From UMGS172 sp964424555 (lineage in GTDB: Bacteria; Bacillota; Clostridia; Oscillospirales; Acutalibacteraceae), in contig CAYRIX010000008.1 of the NCBI GenBank assembly GCA_964424555.1, forward strand, positions 1 to 60,093: DNA of 60,093 nt. Direction: 5' to 3'. Of the stretch, positions 49,891 through 58,284 are shown piece after piece. The notes below the pieces were generated by a model. That model was given only the letters and a program-made list of their open reading frames with translations. It did not search any database and was not told the DNA's origin. A program made the position numbers and the translations under genes. The first letter of the stretch is position 1; the number at the start of each line of letters is the position of its first letter.

Positions 49891-51005
49891 GAAAGACCAA
49901 TGTGATGGGTATCGTGTTCCCTAATGCACACGACCAGCTTATGGGCGAAATGACCGAGTTCCGTTCGATGGGCTCACTTCCCTTCTGCGGACGTTACAGG
50001 ATCATCGACTTTTCGCTTTCCAATCTTGTTAACGCAGGTGTGTCAAAGGTTGGAATCGTAACAAAAAACAACTATCAATCGCTTATGGACCATATCGGAA
50101 CAGGTAAGGCTTGGGATCTCGACCGCAAGTCAGGCGGTTTATTCTTCCTTCCTCCCTATTCCAACACCGAAGCCAAGATCTACAAAGGACATGTCGACGG
50201 TCTGTTCGGCGCAATGGATTTCCTGCGCAACTCCTCCGAGGAATATGTCGTAATGTGTGACGGTGATATTATCACCAACTTCGATTTGAGCGATATGATA
50301 GACCGCCACATTGACAGCGGTGCCGACATTACCATTGCATACAAAAAGGGTGTAATGCCCCAGAACCGCCATGATGTTATGGCCTTTAAGCTTGACGGAG
50401 ATAAGGTTTGTGATATAATGTTCTCGGCAACCGATACAGCCGATAGCTGTGTCAGTCTTGACATCACCATCATGTCAAAGGAGCTTCTTGTGAAGATAGT
50501 TAACGAGGGCTACGAGCGAAACTTCACAAGTATTGCCCGTGACGTTTATCAGCGCAGCCTTGATAAGTTAGACATAAGAGGCTTTGAGGTCACAGAATAT
50601 GCCGCCGTTATGGACAGTCCCGAAACATATGCTAAGGTCACCGCCGAGGTCATAAGCAATCCTGAGGTGCGCCGTCGATTATTCTGCAAGGACCGTCCTG
50701 TATTCACCAAGACCCGTGACGATATGCCAACCATTTACGGTCTTGACAGTGAGGTCAAAAACAGTCTCATTGCAGACGGATGCGTTATAGATGGCACTGT
50801 CAAAAACTCTGTTCTCTTCAGAGGAGTCAAGGTTGCAAAGGGCGCCATTGTTGAAAACTGCATCATAATGCAGGATTCGGTTCTTGAAGCCAACTCAGAC
50901 CTGCAGTATGTTACCCTTGACAAAAAGGTAACTGTTTCGGCAGGAAAGACCCTAAGAGGCACCGCCACCTACCCCATATATGTACGTAAAAACGCTGAGG
51001 TTTAA
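49887..51005 (+). CDS. glgD: Glucose-1-phosphate adenylyltransferase, GlgD subunit
   Basis: A 372-residue GlgC-like protein that forms a mixed complex with GlgC. It opens VMGIVFPNAHDQLMGEM, replacing the GGxGxR catalytic loop, so it is the regulatory or non-catalytic subunit typical of Firmicutes. The rest resembles GlgC: GRYRIIDFSLSNLVNAGVS, VVMCDGDIITNFD and a beta-helix end. It overlaps glgC by ATGA. GlgC and GlgD together are more active than either alone in related species. Confidence 0.94.
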   Translation: MRKTNVMGIVFPNAHDQLMGEMTEFRSMGSLPFCGRYRIIDFSLSNLVNAGVSKVGIVTKNNYQSLMDHIGTGKAWDLDRKSGGLFFLPPYSNTEAKIYKGHVDGLFGAMDFLRNSSEEYVVMCDGDIITNFDLSDMIDRHIDSGADITIAYKKGVMPQNRHDVMAFKLDGDKVCDIMFSATDTADSCVSLDITIMSKELLVKIVNEGYERNFTSIARDVYQRSLDKLDIRGFEVTEYAAVMDSPETYAKVTAEVISNPEVRRRLFCKDRPVFTKTRDDMPTIYGLDSEVKNSLIADGCVIDGTVKNSVLFRGVKVAKGAIVENCIIMQDSVLEANSDLQYVTLDKKVTVSAGKTLRGTATYPIYVRKNAEV

Positions 51006-51020
51006 TGGAGAGATTGTTTT

Positions 51021-52442
51021 ATGAAAGTTTTATACGCAACGAGTGAAGCCTATCCTTATGCCATGTCGGGCGGATTGGCCGACGTAGCGGGCGCCTTGCC
51101 CAAGGCTCTCCGCAAAAGGCTTATCGGATGCCGAGTTGTGCTTCCTCTTTACGATACCATAAGTGACGAAATGCGTTCATCGATGCAGTTTGTCACAAGC
51201 ATTACCGTTCCTGTTGCTTGGCGTCGGCAGTATTGCGGAATTTTTGAGGCTAAGCACGACGGTGTTATCTATTACTTTATCGATAATCAGTATTACTTCA
51301 AACGCGGCGGTCTTTACGGCCACTACGATGATGCCGAAAGATTTGCATTCTTCTCCCGTGCTGTATTAGAAATGATACCGTATATCGATTTTGTTCCCGA
51401 TATTATCCACTGCAATGACTGGCAGACCGCTATGGTACCCGTATTTCTTGACACCCTTTACCGAATGGTCGAGCCGTTCAAAAATATTAAAACGGTCTTC
51501 ACTATTCACAATATTCAGTATCAGGGCAAGTACGGCAAGGACCTTATCGAGGATGTTTTGGGATTACCCAAGGAGTACTCGCATATAGTCGAATATGACG
51601 GCTGTGTCAACCTTATGAAGGGCGCTATTGAGTGCGCTGACCGTGTAACCACAGTCAGCCCCACCTACTCTGAGGAGATAAAGGACCCATGGTTTGCTCA
51701 CGGCCTTGACGGAATTATCCGTGAGCGTGCATTTAAGCTGATGGGCATCGTCAACGGTATCGACATTGAGGTATACGACCCCTCAAGCGATACGCACCTT
51801 TGGGCAAATTACGATGCCGAAAATATGGAAAACAAGGCGGTCAACAAAGCCGAACTGCAAAAGCTTTGCGGTCTTCCCGAAAAGGCTGATGTGCCCGTAA
51901 TAGGAATAGTCACACGACTCGTTTCGCATAAGGGTATCGACCTTGTCAAAGCCGTATTTGAGGATATACTTAAAAACGATGTCCAGTTTGTAATTCTTGG
52001 CAGCGGAGAGGTTGAGTTTGAGACCTTCTTCCATGAGCAAAAAAATGCTCATCCCGACAAGGTTTCCTTAAAGCTCGGCTTTATTCCCGACCTTGCACAC
52101 AAGATCTACGCAGGTGCTGACATCTTCCTTATGCCATCCAAGAGCGAGCCTTGCGGACTGGCACAGATGATAGCCCTTCGCTACGGCACGATCCCCGTTG
52201 TGCGTGAAACAGGCGGTTTGAAGGACACCGTTTCGGACAGCGGCGATAACGAGGGTAACGGCTTTACCTTCAGCACGTATAATGCACACGATATGGCTTA
52301 TGCCGTACAGCGTGCTATTGAGGGATACAAGAACGGCGAGGGCTGGAATATTCTCAAAAAACGTGCCATGGAGTGCGATAACAGTTGGGGCAAATCCGCA
52401 GGAGCTTATATCAAGATGTATAAAGAAATCTTAGGTAAATAG
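51021..52442 (+). CDS. glgA: Glycogen synthase (ADP-glucose type)
   Basis: A 473-residue GT5 glycosyltransferase that extends glycogen from ADP-glucose. It has VLYATSEAYPYAMSGGLADVAGALPKAL (near the start, with the ADP-glucose Lys replaced by the usual AYP..GGL pattern), IIHCNDWQTAMVPVFL, FTIHNIQYQG and IFLMPSKSEPCGLAQMIALRYGTIPVVRETGGLKDTV near 370-400. GGAGAG precedes the ATG, 15 bases after glgD. Last gene of the operon, with a terminator. Confidence 0.96.
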   Translation: MKVLYATSEAYPYAMSGGLADVAGALPKALRKRLIGCRVVLPLYDTISDEMRSSMQFVTSITVPVAWRRQYCGIFEAKHDGVIYYFIDNQYYFKRGGLYGHYDDAERFAFFSRAVLEMIPYIDFVPDIIHCNDWQTAMVPVFLDTLYRMVEPFKNIKTVFTIHNIQYQGKYGKDLIEDVLGLPKEYSHIVEYDGCVNLMKGAIECADRVTTVSPTYSEEIKDPWFAHGLDGIIRERAFKLMGIVNGIDIEVYDPSSDTHLWANYDAENMENKAVNKAELQKLCGLPEKADVPVIGIVTRLVSHKGIDLVKAVFEDILKNDVQFVILGSGEVEFETFFHEQKNAHPDKVSLKLGFIPDLAHKIYAGADIFLMPSKSEPCGLAQMIALRYGTIPVVRETGGLKDTVSDSGDNEGNGFTFSTYNAHDMAYAVQRAIEGYKNGEGWNILKKRAMECDNSWGKSAGAYIKMYKEILGK

Positions 52443-52448
52443 CAAATT

Positions 52449-52486
52449 TTCACCCGATACTTAACGGTATCGGGTGTTTCTTTTTT
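52449..52486 (+). terminator. Terminator of the glycogen operon
   Basis: CACCCGATAC and GTATCGGGTG form a 10-base stem with TTTCTTTTTT following, 8 bases after glgA. Confidence 0.85.
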
Positions 52487-52514
52487 CAGCCTTTTATGCA
52501 AGCCCAATTCACTA

Positions 52515-52543
52515 TTGCATAAACTTACTGTTTGCGGTATAAT
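52515..52543 (+). promoter_or_regulatory. Promoter of mtaB
   Basis: TTGCAT (52515-52520), 17 bases, TATAAT (52538-52543), 33 bases before the gene. Confidence 0.75.
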
Positions 52544-52575
52544 ATTTCAAACAAATTACTTTTTTGGAGTGCTTT

Positions 52576-53856
52576 ATGACGGTTTCTTTTTATACGTTAG
52601 GCTGTAAAGTAAATCAGTACGAGTCCGAGGCTTTGGGAGAGATATTTGAATCCAAAGGCTTTAGCATCTTGCCGTCCGAACAAAAGGCCGATATTATAAT
52701 CGTCAACTCCTGCACCGTCACTGCCGAAAGCAACCGCAAAACAAGGCAGACCGTGAGAAAACTGCGCCGAATCGCCCCCGATGCACTGATTGTGCTGACA
52801 GGTTGTATGGCTCAGGCTTTCCCGAAGGAGTCCGAAGCTGTAAAGGAAGCCGATCTTATTATAGGTAACTCACATTACGACACCCTGCCCGACATCTGTA
52901 TAGATGCCCTATCGTCACTTCGGGGGCGTTGCTTTGTGACACCTCACGAAAAAGTATACACCGATATTGGTGTGACCAAAATGGATGAACACACCCGTGC
53001 TTTCATTAAAATCGAGGACGGTTGTAACCGCTTCTGCTCATACTGTATCATCCCCTATGCCCGAGGACGTGTACGCTCACGCTCACTTGATTCCATAAAA
53101 AAAGAAGCCGAGGCCTTAGCTGCAGCAGGATACAAGGAAGTTGTGCTGGTGGGCATCAATCTTTCGGCCTTCGGGTCTGACACAGGTGTTGAACTGTGCG
53201 ATGCAGTACAAGCGGTGTCGTCGGTCGAGGGTATCAAAAGGGTGCGTTTAGGCTCACTCGAATGTGATCAGATAAGCGACCGTGCTTTAGATATTTTGGC
53301 CGCCAACGAAAAATTCTGTCCGCAGTTTCATTTGTCACTCCAATCAGGTTGCGACCGTACCTTAAAGGAAATGAACCGCAAGTACGATACTTCCTTTTAC
53401 CGTGACCTCGTGCGGCGTATACGAGAGAAATTTCAGAATCCGTCCATCACGACCGACATTATGGTCGGCTTTGCAGGTGAAACCGATGAGGATTTCAAGG
53501 ACTCCTGCGCATTTATGGCAGAGATCGGCTTTGCTCGGTCGCACGTGTTTGTTTATTCTATGCGTGAGGGCACCGCTGCTGCAAAACGTCGTGATCAGGT
53601 CGACCCGTGTATAAAGCAGGAACGTAGTCGCATTATGCAGGAGGTCTGCTTAAAGTCCGAGCAGAGCTTTTTAAAAAGTCAGATGGGCACCACAGCACGT
53701 GTCTTGCTTGAAACCGAAACCGACGGCATTTGGGAGGGCTATACCGAAAACTACACCCGTGTCAAGGTAACGGTCTCCGACGGTAAGGAAAATGATATAA
53801 TAGCCGTAAAGCTGACCGAAAACAAGAATGATTATTGCATCGGTGAGGTTATATAA
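52576..53856 (+). CDS. mtaB: tRNA t6A37 methylthiotransferase
   Basis: A 426-residue radical-SAM enzyme that adds a methylthio group to N6-threonylcarbamoyl-A37 of tRNA. The N-terminal domain has the three cysteines for one Fe-S cluster (C10 in FYTLGCKVNQYE, C46 in VNSCTVTA and C77 in VLTGCMAQ). The radical-SAM domain has CNRFCSYC (C150, C154, C157) and the C-terminal TRAM domain ends YTRVKVTVSDGKENDI. The first domain signature GCKVNQYES marks MtaB rather than MiaB or RimO. ATG at 52576 follows TTGGAG. Confidence 0.95.
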   Translation: MTVSFYTLGCKVNQYESEALGEIFESKGFSILPSEQKADIIIVNSCTVTAESNRKTRQTVRKLRRIAPDALIVLTGCMAQAFPKESEAVKEADLIIGNSHYDTLPDICIDALSSLRGRCFVTPHEKVYTDIGVTKMDEHTRAFIKIEDGCNRFCSYCIIPYARGRVRSRSLDSIKKEAEALAAAGYKEVVLVGINLSAFGSDTGVELCDAVQAVSSVEGIKRVRLGSLECDQISDRALDILAANEKFCPQFHLSLQSGCDRTLKEMNRKYDTSFYRDLVRRIREKFQNPSITTDIMVGFAGETDEDFKDSCAFMAEIGFARSHVFVYSMREGTAAAKRRDQVDPCIKQERSRIMQEVCLKSEQSFLKSQMGTTARVLLETETDGIWEGYTENYTRVKVTVSDGKENDIIAVKLTENKNDYCIGEVI

Positions 53857-53862
53857 AACAAA

Positions 53863-53896
53863 AATGAGGGCAGTAAATCTGCCCTCAAGTTTTTTA
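53863..53896 (+). terminator. Terminator of mtaB
   Basis: TGAGGGCAG and CTGCCCTCA form a 9-base stem, with GTTTTTTATT following. Confidence 0.8.
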
Positions 53897-55117
53897 TTAT
53901 CTTATTCCGTAGTTTTCCAGGATATAGTCCATATCCTTATCACCACGACCTGAAAGGTTTATGAGTATCGAGCCGTGATCCATGGTCTTCGCCAACTTCA
54001 TACCGTAGGCAACAGCGTGCGACGATTCGATCGCGGGGATGATACCCTCCAAACGAGCCAGCTTGAAGAATGCATCGATAGTCTCCTCGTCATCGATAAC
54101 ATCATACTTAACACGGCCAATATCCTGCAAAAATGCATGCTCAGGACCCGACGAAGGATAGTCAAGACCCGATGCTACCGAGTAAACGGGAGCGGGCTCG
54201 CCGTTTTCGTCCTTCAACATTATGCTGTTGAAACCGTGCATAATACCCTCGGTACCGTATTTAAGGCTTGCGGCATGGTCTCCGAGCTTCGGACCTCTTC
54301 CCAAAGGCTCGATTCCGTAGATATCAACAGGATCATTCAAGAAGCCTGCAAACAAACCTGCTGCATTGCTTCCGCCGCCAACACAGGCAACGATAGAGGT
54401 CGGCAGATGACCTGTCATCTCAATAAACTGTTCTCTTGCCTCAATTCCGACAACGCTCTGGAAGTCACGCACCATCATCGGGAACGGATGAGGGCCTAAA
54501 ACAGAGCCGATGCAATAGATGGAATCCTTATACTCCTTGCTGTATGCATCAAAAGCAGCGTCAACAGCCTCTTTAAGCGTCTTGAGTCCATGGGTGACCT
54601 CAACAACATTAGCGCCCAAGATCTTCATACGTGCGACGTTAGGAGCCTGCTTTTTGATGTCAACCGAGCCCATATAAATGTCACACTCGAGACCGAAATA
54701 TGCGGCGGCGGTAGCAAGAGCCACGCCGTGCTGTCCTGCACCCGTCTCGGCGATAACCTTTTTCTTGCCCATATACTTAGCAAGCAGAGCTTCACCCATA
54801 CAGTGGTTCAATTTGTGTGCTCCCGAATGGTTAAGATCCTCACGCTTTGCATAAAGCTGAACCTTGCCGCCCAAAGCATCAGAAAGTCTCTCAAGATGGG
54901 TCACAGGAGTGGGCCTGCCCTGAAACTCTTTTCTTATTCTCCTGAGCTCTGCAATAAACTTACGTGACTGGCAGATAGAAAAATATGCCTCGGTTATCTC
55001 AGCCATAGCAGCTTTGAGCTTATCGTCGATGTAAACTCCGCCATACTTTCCGAAATAACCGTCTTTATCGGGATAATTGTTAAAATATGTATCAAAATCA
55101 ACGCCGTTTAATTTCAT
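53897..55117 (-). CDS. trpB: Tryptophan synthase beta chain
   Basis: A 406-residue PLP enzyme that joins serine and indole to make tryptophan. The PLP lysine is K102 in AKREDLNHSGAHKLN. AETGAGQHGVALATAAAYFG, SVLGPHPFPMMVRDFQ, ACVGGGSNAAGLFAGF (phosphate-binding) and VASGLDYPSSGPEHAFL are all present, as in TrpB1. The usual HTGAHK is HSGAHK here. The ATG at 55117 follows TTGGAGG at 8 bases; nearer ATGs sit too close. It stands alone: trpA and the other trp genes are not in the window. A tRNA-Trp T-box controls it. Confidence 0.94.
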   Translation of the reverse strand: MKLNGVDFDTYFNNYPDKDGYFGKYGGVYIDDKLKAAMAEITEAYFSICQSRKFIAELRRIRKEFQGRPTPVTHLERLSDALGGKVQLYAKREDLNHSGAHKLNHCMGEALLAKYMGKKKVIAETGAGQHGVALATAAAYFGLECDIYMGSVDIKKQAPNVARMKILGANVVEVTHGLKTLKEAVDAAFDAYSKEYKDSIYCIGSVLGPHPFPMMVRDFQSVVGIEAREQFIEMTGHLPTSIVACVGGGSNAAGLFAGFLNDPVDIYGIEPLGRGPKLGDHAASLKYGTEGIMHGFNSIMLKDENGEPAPVYSVASGLDYPSSGPEHAFLQDIGRVKYDVIDDEETIDAFFKLARLEGIIPAIESSHAVAYGMKLAKTMDHGSILINLSGRGDKDMDYILENYGIR

Positions 55118-55154
55118 TTTCATTTCCTCCAAATTTATAAGTAAAAGATTATAA

Positions 55155-55199
55155 TTAAATTGAATTACGGCAACGCCATCGCTTTGTCAATAATATCAT
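55155..55199 (-). CDS. Possible 14-residue leader peptide between the T-box and trpB
   Basis: MILLTKRWRCRNSI follows GGAGGCC at 7 bases, so it has a fair ribosome site. It contains one Trp codon. It lies after the T-box terminator and before trpB. It could be translated as a short upstream peptide, but no second terminator or antiterminator is seen around it, so it may be chance. Confidence 0.25.
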   Translation of the reverse strand: MILLTKRWRCRNSI

Positions 55200-55218
55200 A
55201 ATATGGCCTCCAATGCAA

Positions 55219-55482
55219 TAAAAAAGTCCTCGGCAAAATACTTGCCAAGGACGAATAAATGAAATTATCCGCGGTGCCACCTTGATTCGTGTAAAACACG
55301 CACTTAAAAGGTACTTCATACCCTTGGCACTAACGTAGCCCACACGTTGCAGAATACTAAGGTTGCCCCTTTCACTGCACCCTCAGCGGTCCATTTGACG
55401 ACTTGTTTCACGCCCGATTCTCAGCAACACGGACTCTCTGTAAAGGCATCATCGCCGTTATCTCCGCCTCAACGGTTTTGTT
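55219..55482 (-). promoter_or_regulatory. T-box riboswitch for tRNA-Trp, upstream of trpB
   Basis: A Stem I region with the specifier codon TGG (minus strand, 55391-55393) in AAATGGACCGC, then the T-box core AAGGTGGCACCGCGG, and a terminator stem, GTCCTTGGCAA with TTGCCGAGGAC, followed by TTTTTT. Uncharged tRNA-Trp would bind and stop the terminator from forming, raising TrpB when tryptophan is short. The specifier matches the gene. Confidence 0.93.
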
Positions 55483-55488
55483 TCGTAT

Positions 55489-55517
55489 ATAATACCACCC
55501 TAAAATCAAAATGTCAA
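55489..55517 (-). promoter_or_regulatory. Promoter of the T-box/trpB transcript
   Basis: On the minus strand TTGACA (55512-55517), 17 bases, TATTAT (55489-55494). Confidence 0.85.
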
Positions 55518-55560
55518 GTCCTTTAAAATACTGCAGAAATTATTTTTAGTGAATCTTAAG

Positions 55561-55589
55561 TTGACATAATATATACCGTCAATTATAAT
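55561..55589 (+). promoter_or_regulatory. Promoter of the lipoprotein gene at 55626
   Basis: TTGACA (55561-55566), 17 bases, TATAAT (55584-55589): both boxes consensus. It lies back to back with the trpB promoter. Confidence 0.88.
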
Positions 55590-55625
55590 AAATATGTAAA
55601 ATATAATGTGAAAGGTGTGTTAAAA

Positions 55626-56549
55626 ATGAAGAACAAAAAAAGAACAATAGCTTTGGCTATTGTATTTATAATATCGTTACCGCTTATATCTTGCAGTTGC
55701 TCGTCAGATGATAGTGAGGTCTTCGGAAAGGAGATAATGTTCCCTGAGACCACCGACGGCAACCTTGACCCAAATGCCACTCTCACCTATAACGTTGCGG
55801 AATTAAGCTCACAAATTCCTCGCAACAAAGCGTATTACGTATCCTATGATCCAATAGCAACCGACTATAAAATAGTATCAAAATTCGGTTTTTACGTCGA
55901 AGATTACAAACTTTATGACGACGGCGGAAGATCATACACTGCCGACGGGCGTGACGAAGATAAGTCCCTGAGAATCGAAACAAATGGACGCTTTTCGTAT
56001 AAAACCGGTATCAAAGGCACAACCTTTCAGATAACCCTCAGCGATAAAGAGTGCTATGAAATTGCCAAAAAGTTCTTGCAGGACAACGGACTTTTTCTTG
56101 AAGAATTTGGCAACAAAGCTTCGGTGGACGAGGCAAGTGCCTTGGGAAGTGCATCTGAAGAGCATTGGGTAACTGCGCTTGGTGTAAGTTTTTTAGCACA
56201 AGGAAAATACTGTGATTCCAGAGCCACCGTCACCATCAACGGCAACGGTGAAGTGACCTCGGTCTCATATAACGCAAAGCAATTTGCACAGCATAAAAAA
56301 GCTAAGCTAATCTCAATTGAGAAAGCCTTTGAGCGCATCAAAGAAAACAGGGCTTTAATAGATGTAGGAGAACTGTATTCTTATTCAGTGTTGAATTTTG
56401 AAAAGGTTTCTATCAGCTATTGGGAATACAAAAGCGATGACAACAGTATTTTAGTACAACCTGTATATATTTTTGAAGGAACGGTAACCGCTAATGACAG
56501 CACCACCCATCCGTTCATCGTAACAGTTCAGGCCAATCAGTACGAATAA
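55626..56549 (+). CDS. Secreted lipoprotein of unknown function
   Basis: A 307-residue protein. It starts MKNKKRTIALAIVFIISLPL with a lipoprotein signal, and the lipobox ends in LISC (cysteine near residue 23, followed by SCSSDD). The mature part is mixed alpha/beta, with segments like FQITLSDKECYEIAKKFL and NGNGEVTSVSYNAKQFAQHKK. No known family is recognised. The end VYIFEGTVTANDSTTHPFIV looks like the last beta-strand of a YycI/PepSY-like lipoprotein fold, but this is only a guess. AAAGGTG is its ribosome site; it has a perfect promoter. Confidence 0.72.
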   Translation: MKNKKRTIALAIVFIISLPLISCSCSSDDSEVFGKEIMFPETTDGNLDPNATLTYNVAELSSQIPRNKAYYVSYDPIATDYKIVSKFGFYVEDYKLYDDGGRSYTADGRDEDKSLRIETNGRFSYKTGIKGTTFQITLSDKECYEIAKKFLQDNGLFLEEFGNKASVDEASALGSASEEHWVTALGVSFLAQGKYCDSRATVTINGNGEVTSVSYNAKQFAQHKKAKLISIEKAFERIKENRALIDVGELYSYSVLNFEKVSISYWEYKSDDNSILVQPVYIFEGTVTANDSTTHPFIVTVQANQYE

Positions 56550-56572
56550 CGAATCTATGTTTTGATAAATAA

Positions 56573-56610
56573 TCAAAAACGGGTGGCGTGTGCGCCACCC
56601 GTTTTTACAT
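56573..56610. terminator. Bidirectional terminator between the lipoprotein and zinc-ribbon genes
   Basis: AAAAACGGGTGGCG and CGCCACCCGTTTTT around TGTG: a 14-base perfect stem that suits both genes. Confidence 0.9.
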
Positions 56611-56627
56611 TGTAAAACTTTTGTAAA

Positions 56628-57026
56628 TCACTTTATCGGCATCTCGTCTGGAGTTGCAGGCTCAAGCACAAAGGTGTTTGACCAAAATCCCGGCTTCATC
56701 CACACCTTAGCATAAGCATGACGGTTTTGAGGTGTGAGATTGACAAGAAGGTCGGTACAACGGCGGTTCATGCCACAGGCAACATGCAGATTGTACTGAC
56801 CGTATTTCAAAGGTATTTTCACCGTTTCACGGTTGCCGATATATCCGTACGGCTCACCGTTGAGATAAAGACCGAAGCCACCTGCAATACCTAAAGGTGA
56901 TCCCTTGCGGTAGATGACCAGCACAGCATCGGGATGAAACGTCAACTGCTGATGGCACTTAGGGCAGGCTGTACCCGGTGCCGCATTCAAAACATTTCCA
57001 CAATCACATTTTACTCTTAAAAGCAT
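56628..57026 (-). CDS. Zinc-ribbon protein with a beta-sandwich (DUF2846-like) domain
   Basis: About 132 residues. The N-terminal part has the zinc ribbon CDCGNVLNAAPGTACPKCHQQ (C-x-C then C-x2-C). The rest (from AVLVIYRKGSPLGIAGGFGLYLNG) looks like the DUF2846 or PEGA-type small beta-sandwich, with KIPLKYGQYNLHVA and the end VWMKPGFWSNTF. ATG at 57026 is preferred because GGGGATG lies at a good distance. Role unknown. It is one of four zinc-ribbon proteins in the window. Confidence 0.7.
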   Translation of the reverse strand: MLLRVKCDCGNVLNAAPGTACPKCHQQLTFHPDAVLVIYRKGSPLGIAGGFGLYLNGEPYGYIGNRETVKIPLKYGQYNLHVACGMNRRCTDLLVNLTPQNRHAYAKVWMKPGFWSNTFVLEPATPDEMPIK

Positions 57027-57195
57027 ACCCTTCATCCCCTATCTGTTTCTTTGATAAGTTTATCACAAAAGCCGTGTATTGTCAATGAGTAATCATTATC
57101 AAAATATCGAGGTGAGCTCAGCATAAATTTGTCCTTTTCCCGTTGCAAAATCATATTGTGCGTGATATAATTATTAAAAAAGGAGGCTATGTTTT

Positions 57196-57828
57196 ATGAA
57201 ATACTGTACTCGTTGTGGCAAAGAGCTGGCCGATGATTTTCAGTTCTGCAACGGTTGCGGAGCACCCGTAACACCTGATACTACACAACCCAACAACAAT
57301 ACAAGTAGCTACAATAGTAGCTATAACAACAATTATACCTATTCCGAGCCTGTGACAATTTCCGACGATTACCTTATCGCTCAGGAAAAGGAGTGTCTTG
57401 ACACGGTTCATCGTTTCTTGCGTTTTGAACGAGTTGCTTGGAAGGTCGGCGCTATCGTCTTTTTGGCACTCTCCTGCTTGTTTGCGTTCTTGGGCACGAT
57501 ATTCCTTATCGTCGCTGCCGACTCATATGGCTATGAAGAGGAGTTTTACCTTTCGATGGGCCTTACTTACTTCTTTATGGGTGTGCTTTACGTGCCCATA
57601 AGCATTGTAGGATTTAAAATGATCGGCAAGGTCGATGAATACATAAATATGCTGTACTATAACGCCGAGCCCGTAATAAATCGCTGTACCTCGGTCGGTA
57701 TGATAGTTTTGGGTGCTTTCTTCAACACCATCGCAATGATATTCATTATCATAAATTTTGCCCGTGCCAAGAGCAATATGCCCATATTACAGCGTGCTAT
57801 CGACCGTCAGAGAAATTTCAGAAGATAG
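57196..57828 (+). CDS. Zinc-ribbon membrane protein of unknown function
   Basis: A 210-residue protein. The N-terminus is the zinc ribbon YCTRCGKELADDFQFCNGCG (residues 3-22), followed by a Asn/Ser/Tyr-rich linker and then three membrane segments: about 80-108, 120-142 and 165-188. Such zinc-ribbon-plus-membrane proteins are common in Clostridia without known role. GGAGG precedes the ATG at 10 bases. It is followed by the hairpin chain, so the hairpins lie in its 3-prime untranslated region. Confidence 0.7.
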   Translation: MKYCTRCGKELADDFQFCNGCGAPVTPDTTQPNNNTSSYNSSYNNNYTYSEPVTISDDYLIAQEKECLDTVHRFLRFERVAWKVGAIVFLALSCLFAFLGTIFLIVAADSYGYEEEFYLSMGLTYFFMGVLYVPISIVGFKMIGKVDEYINMLYYNAEPVINRCTSVGMIVLGAFFNTIAMIFIIINFARAKSNMPILQRAIDRQRNFRR

Positions 57829-57843
57829 TCTTAGTTATGGAGA

Positions 57844-58022
57844 GTCGAAATAGTGCTTAAACGCATTATTTCGACACCAAATCGTAGATTTGGTAACAAA
57901 TTTTCAAGGAAAATTTAGTCTTAACCATTGCAATGAATATCGAGCCAATTCAAATTATTTGTAATTTGAATTGGCAAAAGCCGATATAATCGGCTTGTCG
58001 AAACGCTTTTTAGCGTTTCGAC
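57844..58022. repeat. Chain of seven palindromes (hairpin array)
   Basis: Six strong hairpins and one short palindrome follow one another: 57844-57875 (13-pair stem, 6-base loop), 57876-57894 (8 pairs, 3-base loop), 57898-57916 (8 pairs, 3-base loop), 57926-57935 (5 pairs), 57944-57975 (14 pairs, 4-base loop), 57978-57996 (8 pairs, 3-base loop) and 57997-58022 (11 pairs, 4-base loop). Neighbours touch or lie 2-3 bases apart, except around the fourth. No open frame explains it. No T run follows most of them. Confidence 0.9.
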
Positions 58023-58051
58023 ATTCTATAATCATTATGACCTTTAATGTT

Positions 58052-58088
58052 AAAAACGGATGCCTCAATAAATGAGGCATCCGTTTTT
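58052..58088. terminator. Bidirectional terminator after the hairpin chain
   Basis: AAAAACGGATGCCTCA with TGAGGCATCCGTTTTT around ATAAA: a 16-pair stem. It serves the zinc-ribbon gene (plus) and the tRNA-Ser fragment side (minus). Confidence 0.85.
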
Positions 58089-58090
58089 GT

Positions 58091-58109
58091 TTGGCGGAGA
58101 AGGAGGGAT
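58091..58109 (-). pseudogene. 3-prime fragment of tRNA-Ser
   Basis: These 19 bases equal the 3-prime end of the complete tRNA-Ser at 58285-58376, including its CCA. The tRNA part upstream is missing; a GC-rich element takes its place. Confidence 0.8.
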
Positions 58110-58240
58110 ACTCTGCGTTCACATATCCGTCGACCGCCCTCGGCGGTGCCCGACGTCTTATGTGTACTCGAGACTTCGCAGTCCGCTCTGCTTCGCATTT
58201 CGGCTGCTTCGACGAAAGATTCGACCCCCTCAAGCCTCTC
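58110..58240 (-). repeat. GC-rich tRNA-linked element, copy C
   Basis: About 130 bases between the tRNA-Ser fragment and the tRNA-Ser terminator. It contains GACGTCGGGCACCGC and a GGCGGTCGAC word like those in copies A and B near tRNA-Pro. It has no convincing gene. Confidence 0.6.
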
Positions 58241-58246
58241 ACTAAA

Positions 58247-58283
58247 TCAAAACAAGCACCACACAAGGTGGTGCTTGTTTTGA
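58247..58283 (-). terminator. Terminator of tRNA-Ser(GGA)
   Basis: AAAACAAGCACCAC with GTGGTGCTTGTTTT around a short loop, directly after the tRNA CCA end on the minus strand. Confidence 0.85.
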
Positions 58284-58284
58284 T

